Shown here: piece by piece, positions 55,966 to 64,000 of the stretch
Numbering within the stretch: position 1 is the first letter of the stretch
Layout: the number at the start of each line of letters is the position of its first letter
Assembly (NCBI RefSeq): GCF_019797845.1
Contig: NZ_CP081864.1
Location: forward strand, 1,798,001-1,862,000
Direction: 5' to 3'
Source of the DNA: Symbiopectobacterium purcellii
GTDB taxonomy: Bacteria; Pseudomonadota; Gammaproteobacteria; Enterobacterales; Enterobacteriaceae
Length of the DNA stretch: 64,000 nucleotides
Notes under the pieces: generated by a model
What the model was told of the DNA's origin: nothing
Seen by the model: only the letters and a program-made list of their open reading frames with translations
Databases searched by the model: none
Made by a program: the position numbers and the translations under genes

Positions 55966-57618
55966 TCAAGCGGACAGAATGGTGTTGATGTCTTCTTCTA
56001 CGGTGGTAATCGAGCGCATACCGAATTTTTCGTTCAGCACGGCCAGCAGGTTATCCGTTAGGAAGCCGGGGGCAGTAGGGCCGGTTCTGATGTTTTTCAC
56101 GCCCAGCGACAGCAGTGTGAGCAGAATGACGATGGCTTTTTGCTCAAACCAGGAGAGTATCAGGCTCAATGGCAGATCGTTCACGCCACAGCCCAGTTTT
56201 TCCGCCAGTTTCACGGCCAGAATGATGGCTGAGTAGGCATCGTTACACTGACCGACATCGAGCAGACGCGGTAACCCTTCCAGTGTGCCAAAATCCAACT
56301 TGTTAAAGCGATATTTACCGCATGCCAGCGTCATGATCAGGCAGTCATCCGGAACACTAAGGGTGAAATCGGTGAAATAGCTGCGTTCGCTGCGGCTACC
56401 GTCACATCCCCCCACCAGGAACACATGACGCAACTTACCTGCAGCCACCAAGTCGATCACGGTATCTGCCGCGCTGAGCAGGGTCTCACGCCCTAAACCG
56501 ACGGTGATGTTGTGCTCAATTTCATTGTACGGGAAACCGGCCAGGCCTTGTGCCTGAGCAATAATCTGGCTGAAATCATCGCCTTCCAGGTGGTTGACGC
56601 CCGGCCAGCCGACAATGCTGCGCGTCCAGATTCGATCGCCGTAGTTCCCGACATTCGGGTCGATGATGCAGTTGGAGGTCATCACGATAGGGCCTGGGAA
56701 CTTGGCAAATTCAACCTGCTGGTTCTGCCAGCCGCTGCCGTAGTTACCCACCAGATGCGAGAATTTTTTCAACTCGGGATAGCCGTGCGCAGGTAACATT
56801 TCACCGTGGGTGTAAATATTAACGCCAGTGCCTTCGGTCTGTTCCAACAGCATCCGCAGGTCTTTCAAATCGTGACCGGAAATCAGAATAGCCTTGCCTG
56901 CCACCGGGCGCACGTTGACCTGGGTCGGGTGGGGATGGCCGTAGGCGTCGGTTTCACCTTTATCGAGGATCGCCATCACGTTAAAGTTCATTTTGCCAAT
57001 CGCCATGGCGTTGTTCAGCAGCGTATCCATGTCGCTCGGCTGTGTACCCAGCCAGGCCATTAACGCGTGGAACTCGGCATAAATAGTGTCATCGTATTGG
57101 CCGAGTACGTGAGCATGCTCCATATAGGCGGCGGCCCCTTTCAGGCCGTACAGGCACAGCATACGCAAACCGTGCAGGTCAGCACCGATCGTGGCTTTAT
57201 CATGATCCAACGCGAATTGACTCGCCTGCTGTACCAGCGTTGGAATATCGCTGCCCGCCAGTTGCAGTTCAGACAGCGGGTGATCAACGCAGGCATCCGC
57301 TTCGAGCAGACGGCAGCGTGTTTTCAGTCCGTGACGCAGTTGGATTGCCTCTTGTGCGTAACCGATAATTCTCTGCGAATCAAAGTTGACGTTGGTCAGC
57401 GTGGCGAAGAAGGCGCGAGGGACGAAGTTATCGACCGTATGATCGATGATATCCAGTGAACGGGCTTTCAGTGCCCAGGCAGATAGCCCCTGTAATACGG
57501 CGACCAGCAGGTCTTGCAAATCGGAGGTTTCGGCGGTTTTACCGCACATGCCTTGCGCATAGGCGAAACCGTTTCCAGCCGGGGTACGGATGGTTTGCTC
57601 ACATTGCACACAAAACAT
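55966..57618 (-). CDS. hcp: Hybrid cluster protein (NO reductase), one N-terminal cluster cysteine missing
   Basis: A 550-residue protein from ATG 57618 (AAAGGAT upstream), same length as E. coli Hcp. It reduces NO to N2O and is needed for NO-signalling S-nitrosylation in anaerobic cells. Class II Hcp ligate the N-terminal cluster by C-x2-C-x11-C-x6-C. Here the start reads '[25 protein letters not shown]': Cys3, Cys6 and Cys25 are present but residue 18 is Phe (TTC), where E. coli has Cys (TGC). Hybrid-cluster ligands such as 'GCGVN', 'LACGKYRFN' and 'GQCNDAYSA' are kept. The cluster at the N-terminus is probably lost or altered. The region upstream has NsrR- and FNR-like sites. Confidence 0.93.
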   Translation of the reverse strand: MFCVQCEQTIRTPAGNGFAYAQGMCGKTAETSDLQDLLVAVLQGLSAWALKARSLDIIDHTVDNFVPRAFFATLTNVNFDSQRIIGYAQEAIQLRHGLKTRCRLLEADACVDHPLSELQLAGSDIPTLVQQASQFALDHDKATIGADLHGLRMLCLYGLKGAAAYMEHAHVLGQYDDTIYAEFHALMAWLGTQPSDMDTLLNNAMAIGKMNFNVMAILDKGETDAYGHPHPTQVNVRPVAGKAILISGHDLKDLRMLLEQTEGTGVNIYTHGEMLPAHGYPELKKFSHLVGNYGSGWQNQQVEFAKFPGPIVMTSNCIIDPNVGNYGDRIWTRSIVGWPGVNHLEGDDFSQIIAQAQGLAGFPYNEIEHNITVGLGRETLLSAADTVIDLVAAGKLRHVFLVGGCDGSRSERSYFTDFTLSVPDDCLIMTLACGKYRFNKLDFGTLEGLPRLLDVGQCNDAYSAIILAVKLAEKLGCGVNDLPLSLILSWFEQKAIVILLTLLSLGVKNIRTGPTAPGFLTDNLLAVLNEKFGMRSITTVEEDINTILSA

Positions 57619-57635
57619 AACGTTATCCTTTTTTA

Positions 57636-57658
57636 AAGTTGCATTTATAATGCTTGTT
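57636..57658 (-). promoter_or_regulatory. NsrR-like box, proximal, in hcp leader
   Basis: The 23-base plus-strand stretch AAGTTGCATTT-A-TAATGCTTGTT follows the 11-1-11 inverted repeat of the NsrR consensus (AANATGCATTT...), agreeing at 17 of 20 defined positions by eye. It lies 18-40 bases upstream of the hcp start, and downstream of the expected transcription start. NsrR is the NO-sensing repressor of hcp-hcr in E. coli. Confidence 0.65.
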
Positions 57659-57687
57659 TTGAAGCATAGTGACTTACCCTTCAGTAA

Positions 57688-57710
57688 AAAAGGCTTTTTA
57701 CATGCAACTT
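57688..57710 (-). promoter_or_regulatory. NsrR-like box, distal, overlapping likely hcp -10
   Basis: Minus strand AAGTTGCATGT-A-AAAAGCCTTTT agrees with the NsrR consensus at 16 of 20 defined positions and starts with the same AAGTTGCAT as the proximal box. It overlaps GCATGTAAA, a plausible -10 for a promoter activated from the FNR-like site at 57720. Two boxes 52 bases apart are more than I would expect by chance. Confidence 0.55.
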
Positions 57711-57719
57711 CAGGTAAAT

Positions 57720-57733
57720 TTGATGTAGCGCAA
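57720..57733 (-). promoter_or_regulatory. FNR-like site upstream of hcp
   Basis: TTGAT-GTAG-CGCAA on the plus strand agrees with TTGAT-N4-ATCAA at 8 of 10 positions. A class II FNR site would sit about 41 bases before the transcription start, consistent with a -10 near 57690. E. coli hcp-hcr is FNR-activated. The stretch 57734-57971 holds no further site I can name. Confidence 0.55.
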
Positions 57734-57971
57734 TTTTCATCTTGGCGGATGAAAATACGTCTCAATTCAGTCTGTTTGCGCAGGAGCGCGCGCGCACGGA
57801 GAGTAACGCCTACTTTATGAAAGGGGGGGTTACCGCTTTCACGTAGAGTAGCTGCCTCTAAATAATCTGTGGTAGAGGAGTTCTGTTGCCTATGCGAGAT
57901 GTTAGCGCTGAGGGGAACCGCGTTTGCAAGCAGTTTGAAGATCTTGCGATGCCCTGATATCGATAAATAGC

Positions 57972-58502
57972 ATGCACAACGCGTTGGCTGAAAAACCTCA
58001 CTATGGTGCACAAGGCGCATTCTACAAAATTTGTGCAGAGGCTAAACACCTTGAGGCCCGGTGTCACAGATTGACTGAGAGTGAAATTGACACGTTACTC
58101 AACATACGCGTGCGACCATACTCTACGCATGGCAGGACTATCTCGGTTCAGTACCAATACCCGATAGACGATTTGACGTTAAACGATGGCATCATGGAGA
58201 TCGTAGAGGCATTTTGTAAGAAACTGACGGCGATGACCATGCGCCAGGAACCGTCATCGTGCCCGACGCTGTGCTACCGGTACCAATACAATATCTGCAT
58301 TGAGCTGCGCTCGTTTGATGCGCAAGCCGAAGTGATTTTTCAGGCGAGTAACCTTTGCACATTATCCCAGCTCAGTGATTTTTATGCCTGTGCGTACCAA
58401 CTCTATAATGAACTAGCGATTCCGCAACGCATTTACCTGACCACCATGATGGTCAAATTACACCGGTTTTGGCGCGCGCATCCGCCCGCCAACCTTGATT
58501 GA
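57972..58502 (+). CDS. Protein of unknown function
   Basis: An open frame of 176 codons from ATG 57972. I do not recognise it. It has no signal peptide or membrane segment, eight cysteines and many tyrosines, and segments like '[20 protein letters not shown]' and '[29 protein letters not shown]' that suggest a mixed alpha/beta soluble protein. It is divergent from hcp, sharing the upstream region that holds NO- and oxygen-responsive sites. E. coli has no gene of this kind between hcp and ybjD. The absence of a strong ribosome site lowers confidence. Confidence 0.5.
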   Translation: MHNALAEKPHYGAQGAFYKICAEAKHLEARCHRLTESEIDTLLNIRVRPYSTHGRTISVQYQYPIDDLTLNDGIMEIVEAFCKKLTAMTMRQEPSSCPTLCYRYQYNICIELRSFDAQAEVIFQASNLCTLSQLSDFYACAYQLYNELAIPQRIYLTTMMVKLHRFWRAHPPANLD

Positions 58503-58744
58503 CAGGCAGGAGGTCGATAACACCATTCGATCTTATGTGACGCTGCTGCGTTCAGGCACTGATGTGCTGGCGTACTGTAAGGCTGCGAAGAGAAACTCGT
58601 GTGGTGAAGCAAGTTCGAACCCGTAAGGGATCACAGAAAAGGTATCTGCCGGATGACACTGGCGTCGGGGTAAAGCACGCTGGTTAAGGTATACAATGAA
58701 AACAGCGCTGTGCAGTTGTACAGCCCAAACATCAGGAGGTGTGC

Positions 58745-60412
58745 ATGTACCTTGAAAGCGTGGAGGTTGTTGGATTCCGCGGCATCAATCGTCTGTCACT
58801 GGTACTGGAGCACAATACGGTCTTGATTGGGGAAAATGCCTGGGGCAAGTCGAGTCTGTTGGATGCCTTGTCTCTGCTGCTGTCGCCGGCATTGCCGCTG
58901 TATCACTTTTCGTTGCAGGATTTCCACTTTACGCCCGGCGATGAAGCGAGTCGGGAACATCACTTGCAGGTTATCTTCACCTTCTGTGAAAGTGGCGTCG
59001 GGCATCACCTTGGGCCGCGTTACCGTGGCCTGGCACCGGTTTGGGTCAGGGGCGAGGGGCGATTACAGCGTATTTTTTACCGTCTGGAAGGTGAAGTGGA
59101 TGACAGCGGTGCGGTGTGTACCTGGCGCAGTTTTCTTGACGCGGATGGGCAGCCGCTGGCGCTGGAAAACATTGATGCGTTGGCGCGTGAACTCATTCGT
59201 TTGCACCCGGTTTTGCGGCTGCGCGATGCGCGTTTCACCCGGCGCAAGCGGGTCGATGTCATACCGCTGCCGGTGCGGGACAGTAACAGCGACGACCTGA
59301 CTCAACACCTCAACCAACTGATGCAGGAACTGACTCGCAACCCGCAGCGGCTGACCGATCAGGATCTGCGTCAAGGGATTGTGGCGATGCGTCAACTGCT
59401 GGAGCATTACTTTTCCGAACAGGACGATGACGGTTTCACGCCGCGCCATCCCCGCCATGCGCGTGCGCACAACGGAAAATCCTGGCGCTCACTGGATAAT
59501 ATCAACCGGATGCTAAGCGATCCCAATAGTCGCAGTCGCCGTATCATTCTTCTTGAACTGTTTTCGACGCTGTTGCAGGCGAAAGGCGCAGTATCACTGG
59601 ATACGGAATCGCGTCCACTGTTGCTGGTAGAAGATCCTGAAACACGATTGCACCCGATCATGCTGTCGGTTGCCTGGGAGTTGCTGATGCACTTGCCCTT
59701 GCAAAAAGTCACCACCACCAATTCCGGCGATCTGCTGTCGCTGGTGCCGGTGGAGCAAGTGTGCCGCCTGGTGCGGGAGTCCTCGCGGGTGGCGACTTAC
59801 CGTATCGGCAAGCAAGGGATGAGCCCTGAAGACAGCCGCCGTATCGCGTTTCATATCCGCTTTAATCGCCCCTCACCGCTGTTTGCGCGCTGTTGGCTGC
59901 TGGTCGAAGGCGAAACGGAAGTGTGGATGCTCAGCGAACTCGGCCGTCAATGTGGACATCACTTCGAGGCAGAAGGGGTGCGCGTCATTGAATTTGCTCA
60001 ATCAGGGCTACGACCATTGTTGAAGTTTGCACACCGCGTGGGCATCGAGTGGCATGTACTGGTAGACGGCGATGATGCGGGTAAAAAGTATGCTGCCACG
60101 GCGCGTAGCCTGTTGACCCAACAGGGGGAAACTGACCGAGACCACATCACAATGCTTTCTGCCCCTGATATGGAACATTTTATGTATCGCAATGGCTATA
60201 AGGACGTTTTCCACCGCATTGCACAACTGCCGGAAAATGTGCCGCTCTCGGCCGCGAAAGTGATTGTCAAAGCGATTCACCGCGCCTCAAAACCGGACCT
60301 GGCCATCGAAGTGGCAATGGCTGCGGCCGAACGCGGCAATGACGCTATTCCTGTGTTGATTCGCACGCTTTTTTCACGCGTCCTCTGGTTGGCGCGTGGT
60401 CGCGCAGATTGA
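58745..60412 (+). CDS. ybjD: OLD-family ATP-dependent nuclease YbjD
   Basis: A 555-residue protein (E. coli YbjD 552). ATG 58745 follows AGGAGG. N-terminal AAA-type ATPase with Walker A 'LIGENAWGKSSLLDAL' and a later 'LLLVEDPETRLHPIMLSVAWELL' with Walker B; the C-terminal Toprim domain shows 'RCWLLVEGETEVWMLSELGRQ' (conserved Glu) and 'HVLVDGDDAGKKY' (DxD). OLD nucleases act in DNA repair or phage defence; YbjD itself is poorly studied. Normal gene, at its E. coli-like position after hcp. The mobile-element cluster begins 50 bases downstream. Confidence 0.92.
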   Translation: MYLESVEVVGFRGINRLSLVLEHNTVLIGENAWGKSSLLDALSLLLSPALPLYHFSLQDFHFTPGDEASREHHLQVIFTFCESGVGHHLGPRYRGLAPVWVRGEGRLQRIFYRLEGEVDDSGAVCTWRSFLDADGQPLALENIDALARELIRLHPVLRLRDARFTRRKRVDVIPLPVRDSNSDDLTQHLNQLMQELTRNPQRLTDQDLRQGIVAMRQLLEHYFSEQDDDGFTPRHPRHARAHNGKSWRSLDNINRMLSDPNSRSRRIILLELFSTLLQAKGAVSLDTESRPLLLVEDPETRLHPIMLSVAWELLMHLPLQKVTTTNSGDLLSLVPVEQVCRLVRESSRVATYRIGKQGMSPEDSRRIAFHIRFNRPSPLFARCWLLVEGETEVWMLSELGRQCGHHFEAEGVRVIEFAQSGLRPLLKFAHRVGIEWHVLVDGDDAGKKYAATARSLLTQQGETDRDHITMLSAPDMEHFMYRNGYKDVFHRIAQLPENVPLSAAKVIVKAIHRASKPDLAIEVAMAAAERGNDAIPVLIRTLFSRVLWLARGRAD

Positions 60413-60461
60413 GCCGATTCGCGCGCAGAGAGAGAGGTCAAAATAAAAATGCCGGTTCTAG

Positions 60462-61306
60462 GGCCTGTTGACAATCATCGCCAAGAACCTGTTTTTTTGT
60501 AAAAGAATCTGTTTACATTCTGTCTTTTTTGGAAAAGCAGAATGCCAAGATTGATGCTCAGTGATGACCAATACGAACGGATTAGCCCGTTTTTGCCGGG
60601 AAAGGATTCGGATCCGGGACGAACAGCAGCAGATAATCGGCTTTTTGTCGAAGCGGTTTTATGGATCGCCCGAACTGGAAGCCCATGGAGAGATTTACCA
60701 CCCGATTTCGGACTCTGGAACTGTGTGTACAAACGCTTTGCCAGATGGTCACGGGCAGAAATATGGCATTCCGTTTTTGCTGAACTTGCGGGCGATGCCG
60801 ATTTCGAGGAAATCTTCATCGACAGCACTATCGTACGGGTTCATCAGCATGCAGCGGGCGCTCCCAAAAAAACGGTGACCAGTCGATTGGTCGTTCTCGC
60901 GGGGGATTGACAACCAAGATTCACGCTCTGGTTGATGGGCTGGGCATGCTTGCCCGTTTTAGTTTGACTGGTGGTCAAAAGAGCGACACCAGAGAAGCAT
61001 TGCCTTTACTTGGTGAATTGAAACCTTCAAGCTTGGCTGCAGACAAAGCCTACGATACGAATGTGATCCTACAATATCTGGAGTCGGTAGGCATTCAGGC
61101 TGTCATCCCCAGCAAAGAGAATCGCCGTGAGCAACGCCCACTGGACAAACATCTTTACGCTTCACGCAATTTGATCGAACGTTTCTTTTGCCGTATCAAG
61201 CAATTTCGACGCGTAGCTACACGCTTCGACAAACTCTCAAAACGCTTCGCATCATTCGTTGCGCTCGCTGCTGCATTCGTCTGGCTGTGTTAATTGTCAA
61301 CAGCCC
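60462..61306 (+). mobile_element. IS5-family insertion sequence (IS427-like), complete
   Basis: An 845-bp element with terminal inverted repeats GGCCTGTTGACAAT (60462) and ATTGTCAACAGCCC (to 61306), one mismatch. It is flanked by CTAG at 60458-60461 and 61307-61310, a probable 4-base target duplication. The transposase is encoded in two overlapping frames. Repeats, duplication and open frames are in order, so the element looks recently active. Confidence 0.88.
60542..61293 (+). CDS. IS5-family transposase, two frames joined by -1 frameshift
   Basis: Frame A (ATG 60542 to TGA 60908-60910) gives 'LSDDQYERISPFLPGKDSDPGRTAADNRLFVEAVLWIARTGSPWRDLPPDFG', with 'FIDSTIVRVHQHAAGAPKK' holding the first catalytic Asp. 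Frame B carries 'GRSRGGLTTKIHALVDGLGM', 'AADKAYDTN' (second Asp) and 'ASRNLIERFFCRIKQFRRVATRFDK' (Glu), ending at 61293. The AAAAAAA run at 60866-60872 allows a -1 slip from frame A directly into frame B (AAA AAC GGT GAC CAG), as used in other IS427-like elements. The DDE residues are then complete. Confidence 0.85.
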
Positions 61307-61483
61307 CTAGATTTTGCGCAACAATATTTAAAATCTGTGTGAAATCTTTCAGATAGCGCCCGGTATGGGCGAAGCGCTGACTCAGAAAGATGCGGTGGTG
61401 TAGTTGTAAGCATCCCGGTAAACCGAACCATTCACTTTTAGAGATCTTCCGACATACTGATTATGTCCTCTGAGGAGATCGCC

Positions 61484-61750
61484 ATGCGTAAAGCCCGATT
61501 CACCGAACACCAGATCATTGCCGTTCTGAAGTCCGTCGAAGCCGGACGTACCGTTAAGGATGTCTGTCGTGAAGCCGGTATTTCTGAAGCCAGCTATTAC
61601 AACTGGAAAGCGAAGTTTGGCGGTATGGAAACGTCTGATATCAAGAAGATGAAAGACCTGGAGGATGAAAATCGGCGATTAAAACAGATGTTTGCTGATC
61701 TCAGCCTTGAATGCCGGGCACTGAAAGACGTTATCGAAAAAAAGCTTTAA
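61484..61750 (+). CDS. IS3-family transposase OrfA
   Basis: An 88-residue protein from ATG 61484 ('MRKARFTEHQIIAVLKSVEAGRTVKDVCREAGISEASYYNWKAKFGG'), the helix-turn-helix part, then a leucine-zipper-like 'MKDLEDENRRLKQMFADLSLECRALKDVIEKK'. Near the end A AAA AAG (61738-61744) is the slippery site for the OrfAB fusion in this family; a -1 slip reads 'KKALKPAIKREL' into orfB. Confidence 0.87.
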   Translation: MRKARFTEHQIIAVLKSVEAGRTVKDVCREAGISEASYYNWKAKFGGMETSDIKKMKDLEDENRRLKQMFADLSLECRALKDVIEKKL

Positions 61751-62581
61751 AACCAGCGATAAAGCGGGAGCTCGTCAGCTATCTGACGGCACAATTTGCC
61801 ATGAGCATCCGCCAGGCCTGCAGGACATTATCGCTGAGCAGGACGGTGTATTTTTACCAGCCAGATACCCGGCGCGATGAACCGGTGATCCAGTTGCTGA
61901 CTGAGCTGGCAGAGCGCTACCCGCGATACGGTTTTAAGAAGTTGTTCCAGTTGCTGCGCAGGCAGGGTAACACCTGGAACCATAAACGCGTTCACCGGAT
62001 TTATTGCCTGCTGAAACTGAATTTTCGCCGCAAGGCCGGTACGTAACCCGGCGCCACTGGTGACACCTGAGGCACTTAACCAGAGCTGGTCGATAGACTT
62101 TATGCATGATGCGCTGGTCTGCGGCAGGCGTTTCCGGACTTTCAATGTGGTGGATGACTTTAACCGCGAAGCCCTCGCAATAGAAATTGATCTGAATATC
62201 CCGGCGCAGCGGGTGGTCAGAGTGCTGGACAGGATAGTGGCGAACCGGGGGTATCCGCTGAAACTGAGGATGGACAACGGCCCGGAACTGGTCTCACTGA
62301 CACTTGCGCAGTGGGCTGAAGAACATGGTGTGGCACTGGAATTTATCAAGCCGGGTAAGCCGACGCAGAATGCGTTTATCGAACGTTTTAACAGGACGTA
62401 CCGGACAGAAATACTGGATTTTTACCTGTTCAGAACACTGAATGAAGCACGGGAAATTACGGCACGCTGGCTGAATGAATACAACAGCGAGCGTCCCCAT
62501 GAATCCCTGAATAACCTGACGCCGGAAGAATACCGGCTGATGGCTGAAAAACCGGAACTCTCAAAAAGTGCGTGGAACTAA
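61711..62581 (+). pseudogene. IS3-family transposase OrfB, broken by small deletion
   Basis: The first part reads 'PAIKRELVSYLTAQFAMSIRQACRTLSLSRTVYF' to 'VHRIYCLLKLNFRRK', then 'AGT' and stop TAA 62044-62046. The catalytic integrase core follows in another frame from about 62040: 'TPEALNQSWSIDFMHDALVCGRRFRTFNVVDDFNREALAIEID' (DDE Asp residues), 'LRMDNGPEL' and 'GKPTQNAFIERFNRTYRTEILD'. Relatives have several more residues here ('RRKGKQRLPVRNPAP'), so a deletion of around 14 bases near 62036 is likely. The element can no longer make its own full transposase. Confidence 0.8.
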
Positions 62582-62601
62582 AACAGGTGTGCTTACATAG
62601 T

Positions 62602-63287
62602 CACTGGCGGGGTGAACAGGTGCTGTGGGGCAATCATCGTGAGGAGCGCCGGCCCATCGCGTTGCGGCGCTATCTGGGCGATGCGTCGAACGAAGAGGTA
62701 TACTGCGAACTGCGCTATCAGGGGCAGTTGTACGACGCGGAGACAGGGCTTTACTACAACCGGCATCGTTACTATGATGCGGATAGTGGGTAGTATCTCT
62801 CGCCGGACCCGATAGGGCTGTTGGGAGGGCTGAGGCCACAGGGATATGTGCATAATCCGCTGGAGTGGGTTGATCCGTTTGGGCTGGATAAGAAAAATAA
62901 ACGTTGGACGGCCAAATAGGTTAATGGCCGAAAAGTTTATCAGCTTGATGACCTTTTTGATCCAAACCGTGTCGATAAATTTGGAGATAGTAATATAGTA
63001 ATATTGAAAGAATGCGACAGGGTAATGCGCCAATAGGACATGACGGCAAAGAAATAAACTTGCATCATCTTACTCAAGATGAACCGGGGTCAATGGCAGA
63101 AATATCAAGTACTTTCCATAGTGAAAACGATCGTGCCCTTCATATGTATTCAAATCAGTGGGATAAAACGTGGATTGATTCTGACGGAGTAAGGAGAACA
63201 TATAATAGTGCTCCTCCGTCAATGAATCGTGGTCCTTTTAATCAATGGAAAAAATCGTACTGGAAAACAAGATCACTTGATTTTTAG
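62602..63287 (+). pseudogene. Rhs core end with LHH-nuclease toxin tip, inactivated
   Basis: After the IS3 insertion the DNA reads as the end of an Rhs protein: '[27 protein letters not shown]', stop TAG (62791-62793), '[31 protein letters not shown]', the core-closing motif before the variable tip. The tip starts '[10 protein letters not shown]', has stop TAG (62917-62919), then 'VNGRKVYQLDDLFDPNRVDKFGDSN', a frameshift at an 8-base duplication (62989-63004), and 'IERMRQGNAPIGHDGKEINLHHLTQDEPGSMAEISSTFH' to 63287, the LHH nuclease family with its Leu-His-His motif. The rest of the Rhs gene is missing upstream. Three lesions rule out a working toxin. Confidence 0.85.
62989..63004 (+). repeat. 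8-bp tandem duplication AGTAATAT in the toxin gene
   Basis: AGTAATAT at 62989-62996 is repeated directly at 62997-63004. Removing one copy joins 'VDKFGDSN' to 'IERMRQGNAPIGHDGK' in one frame, the continuous LHH toxin pattern, so the duplication is the frameshift cause. Confidence 0.85.
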
Positions 63288-63296
63288 GAGAAAGAT

Positions 63297-63761
63297 ATGA
63301 ATTTTCTTGCTGAAGCAGAAGAAAAAATGAAAGAGAGCGGTGAGCGGATTCGGTTTACTGGTGGTGTTAGTGAGGAAGAAATAAAAGAGTTTGAAACTTT
63401 GCTTGGTGTCGCTTTCCCTGAGTCCTATAAGCTTTTTTTGAAAAAATATGGGGCATTATCTTTTAGTGGTGATACATATTATGGAATTACACGAGATGGT
63501 AAAGATGCTAATGAGGTTCCTTGTGTTTATTTTTCAACAAAAGATGCGAGAGAACAGGGTGATATCAGTAATGCAATGATAAAAATCAAATCATCGGGTT
63601 ATGGACCTTCTTATTCTATAGATACTGATGTAACGGGAAAGGCAGGTGAGCCAGTGGTAGTAGAAACATCTTTAGCTTTTAAAATACATGGTGAAAAAAC
63701 TATTATTGCGGATAACTTCGGTGAATTTTTCCTCAATCAAATAGAAGAATCTCTAACTTGA
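63297..63761 (+). CDS. SMI1/KNR4 family immunity protein
   Basis: A 154-residue protein from ATG 63297 with AGGAGAAAG upstream, nine bases after the toxin stop. The fold signature 'EEEIKEFETLLGVAFPESYKLFLKKYGALSFSGDTYYGIT' is that of SMI1/KNR4 (SUKH) proteins, which protect against Rhs and CDI toxins, often nucleases, by binding them. It is acidic and AT-rich like other such pairs. It is intact although the linked toxin is dead. It may still protect against related toxins of neighbours. Confidence 0.88.
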   Translation: MNFLAEAEEKMKESGERIRFTGGVSEEEIKEFETLLGVAFPESYKLFLKKYGALSFSGDTYYGITRDGKDANEVPCVYFSTKDAREQGDISNAMIKIKSSGYGPSYSIDTDVTGKAGEPVVVETSLAFKIHGEKTIIADNFGEFFLNQIEESLT

Positions 63762-63775
63762 TTTTTTTGATGTAA

Positions 63776-63813
63776 AAAGCCGGAAGAGATCTTATGAGCC
63801 TTCTGGCTATTGC
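63776..63813. terminator. Hairpin between immunity gene and SymE-like gene
   Basis: AGCCGGAAG near 63778 pairs with CTTCTGGCT ending near 63808 (one G:U), with a loop of about 13 bases. T-rich DNA lies left, not right, of the stem (minus-strand A). A shared stop for two convergent genes is likely but not certain. Confidence 0.45.
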
Positions 63814-64000
63814 TTACCTGCCGCAGTCCCATGCGGCGGCTGCCTCGTTCGCCATCCGCTTAACCGCTTGCTGCGTCTGCTGTAGCTGCTTGCGCAGCTG
63901 CTGTATCTCATCGCTGTCGGGTATCAGCACGATACAGCCATCGGTAACCCGCACGGTGACGCCAGTGCCGGTGTCAAATCCCCCTCTCTCAGCCACTTGC
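63814..64000 (-). CDS. SymE-like protein, cut by window end and possibly frameshifted
   Basis: The visible part reads 'GGFDTGTGVTVRVTDGCIVLIPDSDEIQQLRKQLQQTQQAVKRMANEAAAAWDCGR', the C-terminal part of the SymE family (AbrB-like fold; E. coli SymE is an SOS-induced, RNA-linked toxin). Family members have 'GxWLxxAGF' before this. Here 'KWLRE' (63998 back to 63984) is in a different frame from 'GGFDTGTG', separated by the GGGGG run at 63980-63976, so a one-base loss is possible. SymE-like genes often accompany Rhs loci. Only the end is seen; the N-terminus lies beyond 64000. Confidence 0.5.
   Translation of the reverse strand, partial: QVAERGGFDTGTGVTVRVTDGCIVLIPDSDEIQQLRKQLQQTQQAVKRMANEAAAAWDCGR

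Larger units (their letters stand above)
61405..62597 (+). mobile_element. IS3-family insertion sequence with defective transposase
   Basis: About 1193 bp. Left end TGTAAGCATCCCGG (61405), right end ...GGTGTGCTTACA (to 62597), sharing TGTAAGCA. The direct flank TAGT is present on both sides (61401-61404 and 62598-62601), a 4-base target duplication. It contains orfA and a broken orfB. The sequence between the two insertion elements (61311-61400) shows no gene I can name. Confidence 0.85.

Noticed and set aside
61307..61404. Remaining upstream part of the Rhs gene between the insertion elements
   Set aside because: Joining it to 62602 across the TAGT duplication gives a stop within ten codons and no Rhs-like residues.

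Overview
The window is chromosomal DNA of an enterobacterium (Enterobacterales). About 35 kb matches the Escherichia coli core gene order around folE-yeiB, sanA, and rimO-yliI-gstB-dacC-deoR-ybjL-ybjM-grxA-nfsA-rimK-ybjN-potFGHI-ybjO-rlmC-artJMQIP-hcr-hcp-ybjD, with local differences. A roughly 125-bp palindromic repeat before dacC is of a kind I associate with Serratia, Yersinia and soft-rot enterobacteria. I cannot fix the species. No rRNA, tRNA or CRISPR array was recognised.

Layout. (1) Positions 1-23156 are the late half of a prophage whose left part lies outside the window. It joins a lambda-type packaging and head module (cos-like site, TerS, TerL, gpW, portal, S49 protease, scaffold-like protein, gpD, gpE) to a Mu-type contractile tail (DUF2635, sheath, tube, frameshifted chaperone, tape measure, gpN, gpP, gp45-gp48, fibre, fibre chaperone). 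(2) 23362-25210 is an AT-rich junction with a family 9 glycosyltransferase and an IS5-type MITE-like remnant. (3) 25211-60412 is the core backbone: folate and methylthiolation genes, an NlpA/MetNI-type ABC transporter, PBP6, DeoR, the putrescine importer, the arginine transporter, a deacetylase/glycosyltransferase pair, the nitrosative-stress pair hcp-hcr and the OLD nuclease ybjD. (4) 60462-64000 is a mobile scrap heap: an IS5-family element, an IS3-family element, the tail of an Rhs gene with its LHH-nuclease toxin, an intact SMI1/KNR4 immunity gene and part of a SymE-like gene.

The two most notable signals are these. First, the phage packaging site: a lambda-cos-like segment is followed by eight copies of the heptamer TGTCCCA (six direct, two inverted), ending on the TerS start codon. 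Second, gene decay in the backbone: nfsA, rimK and potH are each broken by a different small lesion. Hcp, RlmC, FolE, ArtJ, PotF, MetN and YbjL also carry substitutions at positions I believe are conserved, mostly G:C to A:T or T:A changes. The Rhs toxin is inactivated by two stop codons and an 8-bp tandem duplication, while its immunity gene is open. The prophage shows no comparable damage. This fits a lineage under relaxed selection, such as a recently host-restricted one, or else systematic sequence error. Regulatory sites supported by sequence include twin ARG boxes at artJ, two NsrR-like boxes plus an FNR-like site at hcp, and several intrinsic terminators.
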